Source: Sagittula sp048553715
GTDB taxonomy: Bacteria > Pseudomonadota > Alphaproteobacteria > Rhodobacterales > Rhodobacteraceae
Reading direction: 5' to 3'
Assembly (NCBI RefSeq): GCF_048553715.1
Contig: NZ_JBLZNC010000007.1
Span: forward strand, 1 to 64,000
Length of the DNA stretch: 64,000 nt
Under the pieces are notes generated by a model. The model worked only from the letters and a program-made list of their open reading frames with translations. It made no database searches and was not told where the DNA came from. Shown here in pieces: positions 1 to 8,725 of this stretch; positions within the stretch are counted from its first letter, which is position 1, and the number at the start of each line of letters is the position of its first letter. The position numbers and the translations under genes were made by a program.

Positions 1-300
1 ACCAGCGCCGCCCACATATCTCTTCAGATACTCGCGATGTCAAATAACGTGAAAACAAAACCAAACAGTTGCGCCCTAAACTTACGGCGCGCCCGCCCAA
101 CCTTGCCTCGAATTTCCGTCCCGCCGTCCGAACCATTCCAGCCCGTCCAGCGCCCCGCCAGCACCTCAGCGCCGCCGGTGAAGGGGCTTTTACGGATACC
201 CCAATCGAGTCGCAAGCGCTTTTTTGAAGTTTTCTTTCGGAACATTAGATTTTTTCACAAAACGCCCGTCGGGCTTCATGCAAACCTATACAAACAAACG
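1..300. other. Left-edge stretch without a recognisable gene
   Basis: No reading frame here has a convincing start, composition or family resemblance. The short frames on both strands overlap each other and look random. The right part (about 205-300) is A+T-rich with runs of T and A, unlike the coding DNA around it. It lies downstream of the minus-strand ectoine operon, past that operon's terminator. Confidence 0.5.
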
Positions 301-330
301 AAAAACGGCGCCCCACATTCAGGGCGCCGC
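301..330 (-). terminator. Rho-independent terminator of the ectoine operon
   Basis: An 8-bp perfect G+C-rich stem (306-313 with 322-329) has an 8-base loop. Read on the minus strand it is followed by a run of five T. It lies 24 bases past the stop codon of ask and so ends the ectABC-ask transcript. Confidence 0.85.
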
Positions 331-353
331 ATCAATTCTTTCGTCTTGTCACC

Positions 354-1772
354 TTAGGCCGCGCGCGGGAAACGCTGTGCGCCTTTGACGATCAGGGCAT
401 CGTGCAGCACCTGGATCGCAGCGGCCATGTCTACCCGTGGCATGACATATTGCACGTCGACATTACGCGGACCCTGCGAGGCCCCGAGCGAAGCAAGTCC
501 CGCCTGCTCCAAGGCCATCAAGCCGCGCGTCAGAACCGACAAACCCAGAAGATCACGGCCCACGATAGAGACAAGCGACACCTCGCGGGTGCTGATCTCT
601 GCATGAGGGTACAGGCGCATCAGATCCTTCTCGACCCGACGCACCTCGGCCACGGTGGCATCCAGATAATGCGTGATGGTGTTCGCATTGGACACCTTGG
701 ACACGATCCGAACCCCATGACGGGTCAGCGCCTCGAGGATGGCGGCATCATACCCTTTCACCCCGACCATATCCTGCTCGAAGATTTCCAGGGCGAGCAC
801 GTCGAGACCCGTGACGATTTCCACCGCAGCCGAATCCGTCGGCTGATCATCGATCAACGTACCGGGGTCTTCGGGTTCGAACGCGTGGGCGACACGGAGC
901 GGCACGCCCGCTTGGCGCAGTGTTTTTGCCGCCGAGGGATGGATCGCCTCCATCCCGAGGTTCGCCATCTGGTCCGCCACATCATAGTTCGTGCGCCCCA
1001 GCTTGCGCACCTTGTCGGCGCCCACCAGTTTGGGATCGGCGGAGGACAGGTGGAATTCCTTATGGATGATCGCCTCGCGCGCGCCGGTCAAAGCCGCCAG
1101 CTTCGAAAACGTCACCTCGGAATAGCCACGGTCAAACTCGCGCATCAGCCCTTCGGTGCATTGTGCATAGCCTGTCACGATTGGCAGTTCTCGATCGGTA
1201 TCGATGCCATGCAGCGCAGAAGTGATCCGGTCATGCAAGCTGACCTCGCCCTCGTCCCGCCAGCCGGTCAGATCCACCAGACGGGCCTGCGCCCCGGCGC
1301 GCTGGAGAAGCAGAACGGCGACACGGGCCGAATGCGCCTCTCCAATGCCGGACAGAAGTTCGCGGATCTGCAGCAGGTGCTGGTTCAGGCGGAAATGCCC
1401 GTAGGAACACAGGCGCTGCAGATCGACCAGACAGTTGCGTGCCCCTTCGATACGGTCATGCACCATATCGGTGGCGGCCGCGATATCGTTGGGATGATCG
1501 AGGATCTCGGAATGGGCCGCGATCATCGCATCGCGCGCGGCATCCAGCGCGCTGTTCCAGCGTGTCTCGCCATTGCCATCTGCAAAGTTGGCGTAGATCC
1601 CCGGCTCGCCGGTCTTCTTATGCTCCAACAGCATGTTGGTGATGCCGCCAAAGGCAGAGACGACAAACACCCGACCGTATTGCGGTGCGCCGTTTTTGAT
1701 AAAAAGCGTATCGCGCAAGTCCTTGAGGCGGGACATGGACGTCCCGCCGATTTTTTCGACCGTATGGGTCAT
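354..1772 (-). CDS. ask: Ectoine-operon aspartate kinase (Ask_Ect)
   Basis: Aspartokinase, which phosphorylates L-aspartate at the first step toward aspartate semialdehyde, the precursor of diaminobutyrate and ectoine. The 472-residue protein carries the kinase motif KIGGTSM at residues 7-13 and ACT-type regulatory sequence in the C-terminal third. It is the last gene of ectA-ectB-ectC-ask, starting 3 bases after the ectC stop. Specialised aspartokinases in ect operons are known to supply precursor when the housekeeping enzyme is feedback inhibited; that role is inferred here from position. The start is an ATG directly behind ectC. Confidence 0.93.
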   Translation of the reverse strand: MTHTVEKIGGTSMSRLKDLRDTLFIKNGAPQYGRVFVVSAFGGITNMLLEHKKTGEPGIYANFADGNGETRWNSALDAARDAMIAAHSEILDHPNDIAAATDMVHDRIEGARNCLVDLQRLCSYGHFRLNQHLLQIRELLSGIGEAHSARVAVLLLQRAGAQARLVDLTGWRDEGEVSLHDRITSALHGIDTDRELPIVTGYAQCTEGLMREFDRGYSEVTFSKLAALTGAREAIIHKEFHLSSADPKLVGADKVRKLGRTNYDVADQMANLGMEAIHPSAAKTLRQAGVPLRVAHAFEPEDPGTLIDDQPTDSAAVEIVTGLDVLALEIFEQDMVGVKGYDAAILEALTRHGVRIVSKVSNANTITHYLDATVAEVRRVEKDLMRLYPHAEISTREVSLVSIVGRDLLGLSVLTRGLMALEQAGLASLGASQGPRNVDVQYVMPRVDMAAAIQVLHDALIVKGAQRFPRAA

Positions 1773-1775
1773 GGC

Positions 1776-2177
1776 TTATGCGTCCTCCAGATCCGGCGCT
1801 GCATAAGACCCGTCTTCGCGGTGAACCTCTGTGCCGGTCACCGGCGGGTTGAAACAGCAGGCCATGACCAGCTCCTCATCGGCACGCAGGACGTGGCGGT
1901 CATGCTGGTCGAGGGCGTACATCACGCCGGGCTTGATCTCATGGGTTTCGCCGGTCGCCAGATCGGTGATCGCCCCTTTGCCCTGCATGCAATACACGCT
2001 TTCAAAGTGGTTTTTATATTCGAACGTGTGCTCCGACCCCGCTTCGAGGAAGGTGATGTGGAACGAAAAGCCCATCTTGTCGTCGGCCAGCAACATGCGA
2101 ACGGATGTCCACTTGGCGTCCGAGACGACGCGGTCGGGTTGGGATTTGGTGATTTCGTTAAAGTCGCGAACGATCAT
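1776..2177 (-). CDS. ectC: L-ectoine synthase
   Basis: Cyclises N-gamma-acetyl-diaminobutyrate to the compatible solute ectoine in the cytoplasm. At 133 residues it has the usual EctC length and a single cupin barrel. Glu59, Tyr87 and His95 occupy the spacing of the known iron ligands of EctC. The C-terminus is acidic, as is common in this family. It lies between ectB (5 bases upstream) and ask (3 bases downstream), so the three are co-transcribed. Confidence 0.96.
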   Translation of the reverse strand: MIVRDFNEITKSQPDRVVSDAKWTSVRMLLADDKMGFSFHITFLEAGSEHTFEYKNHFESVYCMQGKGAITDLATGETHEIKPGVMYALDQHDRHVLRADEELVMACCFNPPVTGTEVHREDGSYAAPDLEDA

Positions 2178-2182
2178 GTCGA

Positions 2183-3472
2183 TTACTCCGCTGCAATTTT
2201 GGTTGTTTCAAGGATGTCGCGCGCGGCGGCCGTCAGAATGTCGATGCCCTTTTGCAGGGTCTCATCCGGCGTCGTCAGCGGCGCGAGAATTTTGACCACC
2301 TCATCCTCGGCCCCCGAGGTTTCGATGATCAGGCCATTTTCGAAGGCACGCGCACAGATGTCGCCCGCCAGCTCGCCCGAGCCCACATCCACACCGCGCA
2401 TCATGCCACGGCCCTTCAGCTTGGCGCCGGGGATCATGTCGGCAATCTTTTGCAGGCCCGCCTCGACGATCTCGCCACGGCGCGCGATGTCCTTGGCAAA
2501 GGCATCGTCGGACCAGAATTTTTCAATCGCCACGCGCGCGGTGACAAAGGCATGGGTGTTCCCACGGAAGGTGCCGTTGTGCTCCGCAGGCGTCCAGATG
2601 TCATACTGCGGGCGGATCAACAGGGCCGCAAAGGGCAGACCCATACCGGACAGTGATTTCGCCAGCGGGATCAGATCGGGCTGAACATCCATCTCCTCGA
2701 AGGAGAAGAAGGTGCCACAGCGGCCAATGCCCGCCTGAATGTCATCAAGGATCAGCAGCGCGCCGTGCTTTTTCGCCAGACGGCCAAGCCCTTCGAGGAA
2801 TTCCTTGGAGGCCGCGTTCAGACCGCCCTCGCCCTGCACCGGCTCCAGAAGGAACGCCGCAGGCGCGTCAACGCCGGAACTGGGGTTGTCCAGCATCTGT
2901 TCAATCAACGTCAGCGAGCTCACCTCGTCACCGAAGGCCCCCTCGTAAGGCATACGGGTCACGCCGTGCAGATCCATGCCCGCGCCGCCACGCTTGCCCG
3001 CGTTGCCGGTGGCCGCAAGCGCGCCCATGGTCATGCCGTGAAAGCCGTTCGTAAAGGCGATCACATTGGACCGACCCGTCACTTTGCGCGCCAGTTTCAT
3101 CGCCGCCTCGACCGCATTGGTGCCGGTGGGGCCAACCATCATAACCTTGTGGTCCATCCCGCGCGGCTTGAGGATCTTTTCCTCGAAGGTCGTCAGGAAA
3201 TCGGCCTTGGCATCGGTGTGCATGTCCAGACCATGGGCGATCCCGTCGCCCGCAATATGGTCGAGCAGCGCGGCCTTCATATCCGGATCATTGTGGCCGT
3301 AGTTCAGCGACGAACAGCCCGCGAGGAAATCGATGTAGGTCGTGCCATCTGCGGCGGTCATCTCGGACCCGCTGGCTTTGACGAATGTTGTGTCAAAGCT
3401 GCGGCAGTAGCTGCGCGCCTCGGATTCACGACGCTTGAAGATAGGTTGCACATTTGTATGGGAGGCAGTCAT
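2183..3472 (-). CDS. ectB: Diaminobutyrate-2-oxoglutarate aminotransferase
   Basis: Class III PLP-dependent transaminase converting aspartate semialdehyde and glutamate to L-2,4-diaminobutyrate, the committed step of ectoine synthesis. The 429-residue length is typical. The PLP lysine is Lys272 in a LAKSLSG context, preceded by the cofactor aspartate in LILDDIQAG (about 241-248). A strong Shine-Dalgarno sequence (AAAGGAG) precedes the ATG. It follows ectA by 50 bases and precedes ectC by 5. Confidence 0.96.
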   Translation of the reverse strand: MTASHTNVQPIFKRRESEARSYCRSFDTTFVKASGSEMTAADGTTYIDFLAGCSSLNYGHNDPDMKAALLDHIAGDGIAHGLDMHTDAKADFLTTFEEKILKPRGMDHKVMMVGPTGTNAVEAAMKLARKVTGRSNVIAFTNGFHGMTMGALAATGNAGKRGGAGMDLHGVTRMPYEGAFGDEVSSLTLIEQMLDNPSSGVDAPAAFLLEPVQGEGGLNAASKEFLEGLGRLAKKHGALLILDDIQAGIGRCGTFFSFEEMDVQPDLIPLAKSLSGMGLPFAALLIRPQYDIWTPAEHNGTFRGNTHAFVTARVAIEKFWSDDAFAKDIARRGEIVEAGLQKIADMIPGAKLKGRGMMRGVDVGSGELAGDICARAFENGLIIETSGAEDEVVKILAPLTTPDETLQKGIDILTAAARDILETTKIAAE

Positions 3473-3522
3473 CGACAGCTCCTTTCGATTGATTGATTAT
3501 ACGGAAAATTAAGAGACGCGGC

Positions 3523-4086
3523 TCAGGCCGCGCGTTTCACAGCCTCGGCAAAGGCGATGGTGACCATGTTCTCTGTCTTGGCCCGGCCATCGAAGTGCTC
3601 GGCTTGTTTGTAGTGTGGTGTATGGCTCAGCTCGCCGCCGGTGGTGCGGGCGAACTTGCGGAACAGACCCCACGAGGCGTCATTGTCAGAGGTGATTGTG
3701 GTCTGAAGACGGTCGACATCCGCACATGCTTCGCGATTCAAAAGATGTGACAGCATCTTGCCACCCAAGCCCATGCCGCGCGCGGCCTCGCCAACAGCAA
3801 CCTGCCAGACGAAAAGCGTGTCCGGCTCGGACGGTTTGACGTAGCCCGACACCCAGCCGATCACCGCACCGTCAAGCTCTGCCAGCACGCAGGTGTCGGC
3901 AAAATGATCGCATTGCAGCAAGTTACAGTAAATCGAATTCTCATCCAGCGGCTTGCAGGCCCGCACCAGATCCCAGATCGCGGCCCCGTCTTCGGCGACA
4001 GGCTTGCGCAGGGTCGGTGTGGCGGGTCGGGTCAAATCGCTGGGCTGGGGCATCGGTCTCTCATGCGTTGTTCCTTTGATCGGCAA
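3523..4086 (-). CDS. ectA: Diaminobutyrate acetyltransferase, TTG start
   Basis: GNAT-fold enzyme that transfers acetyl from acetyl-CoA to the gamma-amino group of diaminobutyrate. The acetyl-CoA loop RGMGLGGK is at residues 103-110, and the substrate-side motif LDENSIY is at 48-54. I chose the TTG at 4086 because AGGAG sits five bases before it. The ATG at 4053 would give a product 11 residues shorter and has only a weaker GAGAG site. It is the first gene of the ectoine operon and divergent from ectR across a short A+T-rich control region. Confidence 0.93.
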   Translation of the reverse strand: MPIKGTTHERPMPQPSDLTRPATPTLRKPVAEDGAAIWDLVRACKPLDENSIYCNLLQCDHFADTCVLAELDGAVIGWVSGYVKPSEPDTLFVWQVAVGEAARGMGLGGKMLSHLLNREACADVDRLQTTITSDNDASWGLFRKFARTTGGELSHTPHYKQAEHFDGRAKTENMVTIAFAEAVKRAA

Positions 4087-4152
4087 AGTATCTCCTCGCT
4101 GGATTATTTCAAGTGTCTAAGTGAAAAAATGGACATTTCGGCAAAATACCCC

Positions 4153-4170
4153 ATATTTACTTAGAAATAT
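4153..4170. promoter_or_regulatory. Inverted repeat between ectA and ectR, candidate EctR operator
   Basis: A perfect 6-bp inverted repeat (ATATTT and AAATAT) is separated by 6 bases, in the A+T-rich spacer between the divergent ectA and ectR starts. MarR-family regulators bind palindromes of about this size near their own promoters. An imperfect direct repeat (about 4134-4149 and 4167-4182, 33 bp apart) overlaps it. The operator role is inference. Confidence 0.45.
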
Positions 4171-4273
4171 CCGCAAATTTAGGAGAATCTTAACTTTGAT
4201 TTCCAAAGCGAAATACTCTTGCGAAGGCCGCCCCGCCCCAGTAGTGCTGCACCATCGTGTGAAAGGGAAAACC

Positions 4274-4744
4274 ATGGACAGGGTCGACAGCAGCCTTATT
4301 GCCCTGCGGCGCATTATCCGTGCGACGGAACTATACGGTCGTGATCTGAAACAGATCGCCGGCATCACAGCCGTGCAGTTCCGCGTGCTGCAAATCATTG
4401 GCGAAAAGGGTCAAACCACCGCCAAGGAGATCAGCACACGTATGCGCGTCAGCCAGGCCACCATCACCTCGCTGGTGGACAAGCTGGTGCGCGAAAACAT
4501 GGTCACCCGCCAGAAATCCGAAACCGACCGGCGACAGACAAACATCTGCATCACCGAACAGGGCCGCGCGACCCTCAACGATGCGCCCGACCCGCTGCAG
4601 CAGCGATTCGTGCGCAAATTCGCGGCCATGGAAGACTGGGAGCAGTCGATGCTTCTGGCAGGGCTGGAACGTGTGGCCGCCATGCTGGATGCCGAGGATC
4701 TGGATGCCTCGCCCGTTCTGGATACCGGCGACATCAAACACTAG
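4274..4744 (+). CDS. ectR: MarR-family regulator EctR
   Basis: Winged-helix MarR-type transcription factor of 156 residues that probably controls the divergent ectoine operon. The recognition region (about residues 55-75, AKEISTRMRVSQATITSLVD) and the wing with DRRQ (about 89-92) are typical. I chose the ATG at 4274 because AAAGGG precedes it. The frame stays open upstream to 4121, but that extension runs through the A+T-rich operator region and lacks family resemblance. EctR proteins next to ect genes are known osmoregulatory repressors in methylotrophs; the same role here is inferred. Confidence 0.88.
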   Translation: MDRVDSSLIALRRIIRATELYGRDLKQIAGITAVQFRVLQIIGEKGQTTAKEISTRMRVSQATITSLVDKLVRENMVTRQKSETDRRQTNICITEQGRATLNDAPDPLQQRFVRKFAAMEDWEQSMLLAGLERVAAMLDAEDLDASPVLDTGDIKH

Positions 4745-4868
4745 CCTTTACCTGACCCAAGGTTAGCATACCTATTAGATGACACAGGCATGGATGCCTG
4801 CGCAGACGCACGTCCCGCAGGTCAATGCCTGCCGCGCGTTGCTGCGCCCAAATGCCAAAGGAGACACC

Positions 4869-5282
4869 ATGTTTCACAAGATTGTCGTTCCAATAGATTT
4901 GGCACACACCTCCAGCCTGAAAAAGGCGCTGGAGATGGCCGCCGATCTGGCCCACCAACACAAGGCCGAGGTGATCTATGTCGGCGTCACCTCCAGCAGC
5001 CCCGGCAGCGTGGCGCACAGCCCCGAGGAATTCGGCACCAAGCTGACCGATTTTGCCACGGGTCAGGCGCAAAAGGGGTTTGCCACATCCGCCAAAACCA
5101 TCGTGGCGGCGGACCCGCGCACCGATACCGACAAACACCTGATCGCCGCGATCAAAGAGCTCGGCGCAGATTTGGTCGTGATGCAGACGCATCTGCCCAA
5201 CGTCGCCGATTATATCTGGGCCGGACACGGGGTGTCTGTGGCCAGCCATGTCACAGCCTCAGTGTTTCTGGTCCGCGACTGA
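4869..5282 (+). CDS. Universal stress protein (UspA family)
   Basis: Small single-domain Usp protein of 137 residues with the family start MFHKIVVPIDL and a C-terminal region ending ASVFLVRD. The usual ATP-loop pattern is only partly kept (GHGVSVASH near residue 116). AAAGGAG precedes the ATG; an open frame upstream to 4779 was not used. The gene lies 48 bases before a BCCT transporter and close to the ectoine genes. In Halomonas a Usp protein (TeaD) modulates the ectoine transporter TeaABC, so a similar role for the neighbouring transporter is possible but unproven. Confidence 0.85.
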   Translation: MFHKIVVPIDLAHTSSLKKALEMAADLAHQHKAEVIYVGVTSSSPGSVAHSPEEFGTKLTDFATGQAQKGFATSAKTIVAADPRTDTDKHLIAAIKELGADLVVMQTHLPNVADYIWAGHGVSVASHVTASVFLVRD

Positions 5283-5330
5283 ACCGGCCCCGTGCGGCTG
5301 AAAAGATAAAAACGGAAAGAGAGGACATTT

Positions 5331-6983
5331 ATGTCAGACGAGAACAGCTCCGGCATGGATGGGATACCGTCCCCCGACGGCGCGTCCCATATCATCGACA
5401 CCGATTATGAAATTGGTCAGGACAACGTCGAAGGCTCTGTCGGGCCAATCGGATTCGACATTCACAACCCTGTTTTCGCGATCTCCGGCTTTGCGGTGAT
5501 GGCATTCGTATTCTACACACTCGCTTTGCCGGAACAGGCGGGCGCGGCCTTCAGCTGGCTTTTCAGCGCCGTGACCAAAGGCTTTGACTGGTTCTTTATC
5601 GGCTCGGCGAACATCTTTGTGATCTTCTGCCTTTTGCTGATTGTCACCCCCTTGGGCAATGTCCGCTTGGGCGGCACCGATGCCACGCCGGATTACACCT
5701 ACATCGGCTGGTTCGCGATGCTGTTTGCGGCAGGCATGGGCATCGGCTTGATGTTCTACGGCGTCTCTGAGCCGCTCAGCCACTTTTCGTCGTCCTTCGG
5801 CGGCGTGAGCGTGGGCGAAGACGGCGTGCGCACCGACTGGGCACCGCTTGGCGGCGCCGAAGGGGACGAGGCCGCAGCGGTCCGTCTTGGCATGGCGGCC
5901 ACGATCTTTCACTGGGGTCTGCACCCTTGGGGCATCTACGCCGTTGTGGCGCTGGCGCTGGCGTTGTTCAGCTATAACAAAGGCTTGCCGCTGACCATCC
6001 GCTCTGCCTTTTACCCGCTTCTGGGCGAACGCGTCTGGGGCTGGCCCGGTCACATCATCGACATTCTGGCGGTGTTTGCCACGCTGTTCGGCCTGACCAC
6101 CTCGCTTGGCTTTGGCGCCACACAGGCAAACGCGGGCCTGAACGAACTCTTCGGCATTCCCGTGGGTCCCGTGACCGAAGTCATCCTGATCTCGGCCATC
6201 ACATCCATTGCGTTGGTGTCCGTGGTGCGCGGTCTCGACGGTGGTGTGAAAATCCTGTCCGAGGTCAACATGGGTCTCGCGCTGATCCTGCTGGTCTTTG
6301 TCCTGCTGGTGGGTCCGACATGGTATCTGCTGTCGCTCTTCGGGGATTCGCTGCTGGCGTATTTCCAGTATCTTCCCGCGCTGGCCAATCCGGTGGGCCG
6401 CGAAGACGTGAACTTCATGCAGGGCTGGACCTCGTTCTACTGGGCGTGGTGGATCAGCTGGTCCCCCTTTGTCGGCATGTTCATCGCCCGCGTCAGCCGT
6501 GGCCGCACTGTGCGGGAATTCGTCACTTGCGTGCTGTTGATCCCGTCGCTGGTCTGCGTGCTGTGGATGTCCGTTTTTGGCGGCACCGCGCTGCATCAGG
6601 TCATCGCGGATGGCTACACCGTGGCACAGGACGCTGCACTTGAACTGAAACTGTTCAAAATGCTGGACATTCTGCCGCTGGCCTCGATCACATCGCTGAT
6701 CGGCATCGTTCTCGTGATTGTGTTCTTTGTCACCTCGTCGGATTCCGGCTCCTTGGTGATCGACACGATTACGGCAGGCGGCAAAGTGGACGCCCCTGTC
6801 CCGCAGCGCGCCTTCTGGTGCATCTTTGAAGGCGCGGTGGCCATTGTGTTGCTGTTGTCGGCAGGCGGTTTGCAATCGCTGCAGTCGATGGTGATCTCCA
6901 CCGGCCTGCCCTTTACCGTGGTGCTTTTGATCATGTGCTTTGCGATTTTCAAAGGGCTGATCAACGAACGCCGCCACACATAA
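5331..6983 (+). CDS. BCCT-family betaine/choline/ectoine transporter
   Basis: Inner-membrane Na+-coupled transporter of compatible solutes, 550 residues with about 12 membrane segments after a ~45-residue acidic cytoplasmic N-terminus. The GMGIG motif (135-139) matches the Na+-coupled BetP type. The aromatic substrate box is complete: Trp195, Trp200 and Tyr203, and the WAWWISW signature at 371-377. There is no long osmosensory C-terminal tail: the protein ends soon after the last helix, in ERRHT. The start follows AGAGAGG. Sequence alone does not separate ectoine from betaine or choline as substrate; the ect/usp context favours osmolyte uptake. Confidence 0.92.
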   Translation: MSDENSSGMDGIPSPDGASHIIDTDYEIGQDNVEGSVGPIGFDIHNPVFAISGFAVMAFVFYTLALPEQAGAAFSWLFSAVTKGFDWFFIGSANIFVIFCLLLIVTPLGNVRLGGTDATPDYTYIGWFAMLFAAGMGIGLMFYGVSEPLSHFSSSFGGVSVGEDGVRTDWAPLGGAEGDEAAAVRLGMAATIFHWGLHPWGIYAVVALALALFSYNKGLPLTIRSAFYPLLGERVWGWPGHIIDILAVFATLFGLTTSLGFGATQANAGLNELFGIPVGPVTEVILISAITSIALVSVVRGLDGGVKILSEVNMGLALILLVFVLLVGPTWYLLSLFGDSLLAYFQYLPALANPVGREDVNFMQGWTSFYWAWWISWSPFVGMFIARVSRGRTVREFVTCVLLIPSLVCVLWMSVFGGTALHQVIADGYTVAQDAALELKLFKMLDILPLASITSLIGIVLVIVFFVTSSDSGSLVIDTITAGGKVDAPVPQRAFWCIFEGAVAIVLLLSAGGLQSLQSMVISTGLPFTVVLLIMCFAIFKGLINERRHT

Positions 6984-6990
6984 CAGGATC

Positions 6991-7015
6991 GGCGCGGGGG
7001 AGCATCCTCCGCGCC
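6991..7015. terminator. Hairpin between convergent genes
   Basis: An 11-bp G+C-rich stem with one G-T pair and a 3-base loop lies in the 39-base gap between the BCCT gene and the minus-strand ABC ATPase. Only a weak T run (CCCTTT) follows on the plus strand. It probably ends both transcripts. Confidence 0.6.
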
Positions 7016-7022
7016 ATCCCTT

Positions 7023-7784
7023 TCAGACGGGCACGACCACGCGACGCCCGTCGACCTCTCCCATGCGCAGCTCTGTGTCGAACAGATCGCTGAGCACACG
7101 GTCCGTCATCGCAAGGACCCGCGGCCCTGAGGCCATCAGCCGTCCCGCTTTCAGTGCCACAATCCGGTCCGCATAATGCGCGGTCGCGGAAAGATCGTGC
7201 AGCACGATCACAACACTGCGCTGGTCCGGCCCCGGTCGGGACAGATCATAGAGCCGCTCCAACAGGTCGCGCGCGTGTTTGGGGTCCAGCGCGGCCAGCG
7301 GTTCATCCAGCAAAATCCATGGTGTATCCTGCGCAAATGCCATCGCCACAAAAGCGCGTTGGCGCTGGCCACCCGACAGGGTTTCGATCAGACGCTCTGC
7401 CAGATCCTCCAGCCCGAACAGATCAAGCGCAGCCTCCACCCGCGCATGATCATGCGCCGTGGGCCGCCCCTTGTGATGGGGCCAGCGTCCAAAGCTCACC
7501 AGATCCCGCACGGTCAGACGCGCCGTGACCCGCTCTGATTGCGTCAACAGGGCGACATGGCGCGCGCGGTCTTGCGGACGGGCGCGCACCACGTCCAGAC
7601 CTTCGACCAGAATCTCGCCGTGGGTCGGCGGCAGCAGGCCCGACATTGTATGCAGCAATGTCGATTTGCCCGCGCCATTCGGGCCAATCAGCGCCGTGAT
7701 CCCCCCCGCCCCGAATTTAAGCGACACTTCATCCAGCGTGACGCTCTCGCCCCGCTTCAACGTGACATTCGACAGCTCGATCAT
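7023..7784 (-). CDS. Iron-siderophore ABC transporter ATPase
   Basis: FepC-type ATP-binding subunit of 253 residues. Walker A GPNGAGKST is at 34-42, the ABC signature LSGGQ at 136-140 and Walker B with DE at 160-161. It is the last gene of a four-gene minus-strand operon (binding protein, permease, permease, ATPase) and overlaps the preceding permease by 4 bases. It powers uptake of a ferric siderophore across the inner membrane. Confidence 0.93.
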   Translation of the reverse strand: MIELSNVTLKRGESVTLDEVSLKFGAGGITALIGPNGAGKSTLLHTMSGLLPPTHGEILVEGLDVVRARPQDRARHVALLTQSERVTARLTVRDLVSFGRWPHHKGRPTAHDHARVEAALDLFGLEDLAERLIETLSGGQRQRAFVAMAFAQDTPWILLDEPLAALDPKHARDLLERLYDLSRPGPDQRSVVIVLHDLSATAHYADRIVALKAGRLMASGPRVLAMTDRVLSDLFDTELRMGEVDGRRVVVPV

Positions 7785-8725
7785 GAGCGCGACCTCCGCA
7801 AGACAAGGAACAGGAACAAAAGCCCGCCAAAGAATTCGACAATCACCGCAAGGGCGGATTGCATCCCCAACAGCCGTTCAAACAGGAATTGCCCGGACAC
7901 AAGGATCAGCGCGCCGATCCCCGCCGCCGCGGGCAGGATCAGCGCATGGCGATAGGTGCCCATAACCACGTACGCCAGACTTGCCGCCAGCAGCCCCAAA
8001 AAGGTGATCGGCCCGACCAAGGCGGTGGACACCGCGATCAGAAATGCCACCAACGCCAGCACGCCCAGCACCAGCCGGTCGTGGTCCAGCCCCACGGAGC
8101 GCGCGGTCATCCGGCCCAGTTCTGCCACGTCCAGACGCGGCGACAACCACAGCGCGACAGCCATGGCCGGCAACAGCCCCGCCAAGGCAACCCACAGCAA
8201 CTGTGCGTCGACAAAGCCGAAGCTGGCAAAGCTCGCCGCCTGAATCACCGCAAACTCGGACGGATCGACCAGCCGCGCGGCAAGCCCCGACAGGCCGCGC
8301 AGGAAGGCGCCGATAATCACGCCCGTCAGGATCACACGCAGAACATCTTCGGACGACCGGCGCAGCAGCACCCCGAACAACGTCACCGCAGCAGCCATCA
8401 GGATCAGCGTTTCCGCCAGAAACTTGGCCATGACGGGCAAGGTCGAAAACGCGCCGCCACCGATGGCCACAACCAGCATCGTCTGGATGAAGATAAACAA
8501 GGCGTCAAAGCCTACGATCCCCGGCGTCAGCAGCCGGTTTTGTGACACGGTCTGAAACAACACCGTCGCCGCCCCTGTGGCGGCACCCACCACGATCAGG
8601 GCGGCCAATTTTGTGACCCGCAACGTCAGGATATAATCGTATGGCGCGCGCAGCCCCCAGCCAAGGAACAGGCCCGACATCAGCACCAGCATGGCCCCAA
8701 GCACAATCAACCGACGCCTACCCAT
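7781..8725 (-). CDS. Iron-siderophore ABC transporter permease (second)
   Basis: FecCD-family inner-membrane permease of 314 residues with about nine hydrophobic segments. I chose the ATG at 8725 (MGRRRLIVLG) because GGGAGG precedes it; the open frame beyond it to 8791 would add an unusual Cys-rich head. The start overlaps the previous permease by 8 bases and the end overlaps the ATPase by 4, which is typical of translational coupling. It forms the channel with the other permease. Confidence 0.92.
   Translation of the reverse strand: MGRRRLIVLGAMLVLMSGLFLGWGLRAPYDYILTLRVTKLAALIVVGAATGAATVLFQTVSQNRLLTPGIVGFDALFIFIQTMLVVAIGGGAFSTLPVMAKFLAETLILMAAAVTLFGVLLRRSSEDVLRVILTGVIIGAFLRGLSGLAARLVDPSEFAVIQAASFASFGFVDAQLLWVALAGLLPAMAVALWLSPRLDVAELGRMTARSVGLDHDRLVLGVLALVAFLIAVSTALVGPITFLGLLAASLAYVVMGTYRHALILPAAAGIGALILVSGQFLFERLLGMQSALAVIVEFFGGLLFLFLVLRRSRS

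Noticed and set aside
402..2684. A 760-codon open frame on the plus strand across ask, ectC and ectB
   Set aside because: It is fully antisense to three well-recognised enzymes. Its sequence is rich in Arg, His and Gly without any family resemblance, as expected for a shadow frame in G+C-rich DNA.
4121..4273. N-terminal extension of EctR by 51 residues
   Set aside because: The extension is basic and A+T-rich, covers the likely operator, and is not part of the MarR fold. The ATG at 4274 has a good ribosome-binding site.
4741..4766. Weak hairpin after ectR as a terminator
   Set aside because: The 8-bp stem contains a G-T pair, has a 10-base loop and no T run; the evidence is too weak to list.
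5334..6977. A 547-codon open frame antisense to the BCCT transporter
   Set aside because: Composition (His, Gln, Asp and Arg repeats) is that of an antisense membrane protein gene; the plus-strand transporter has all catalytic motifs.
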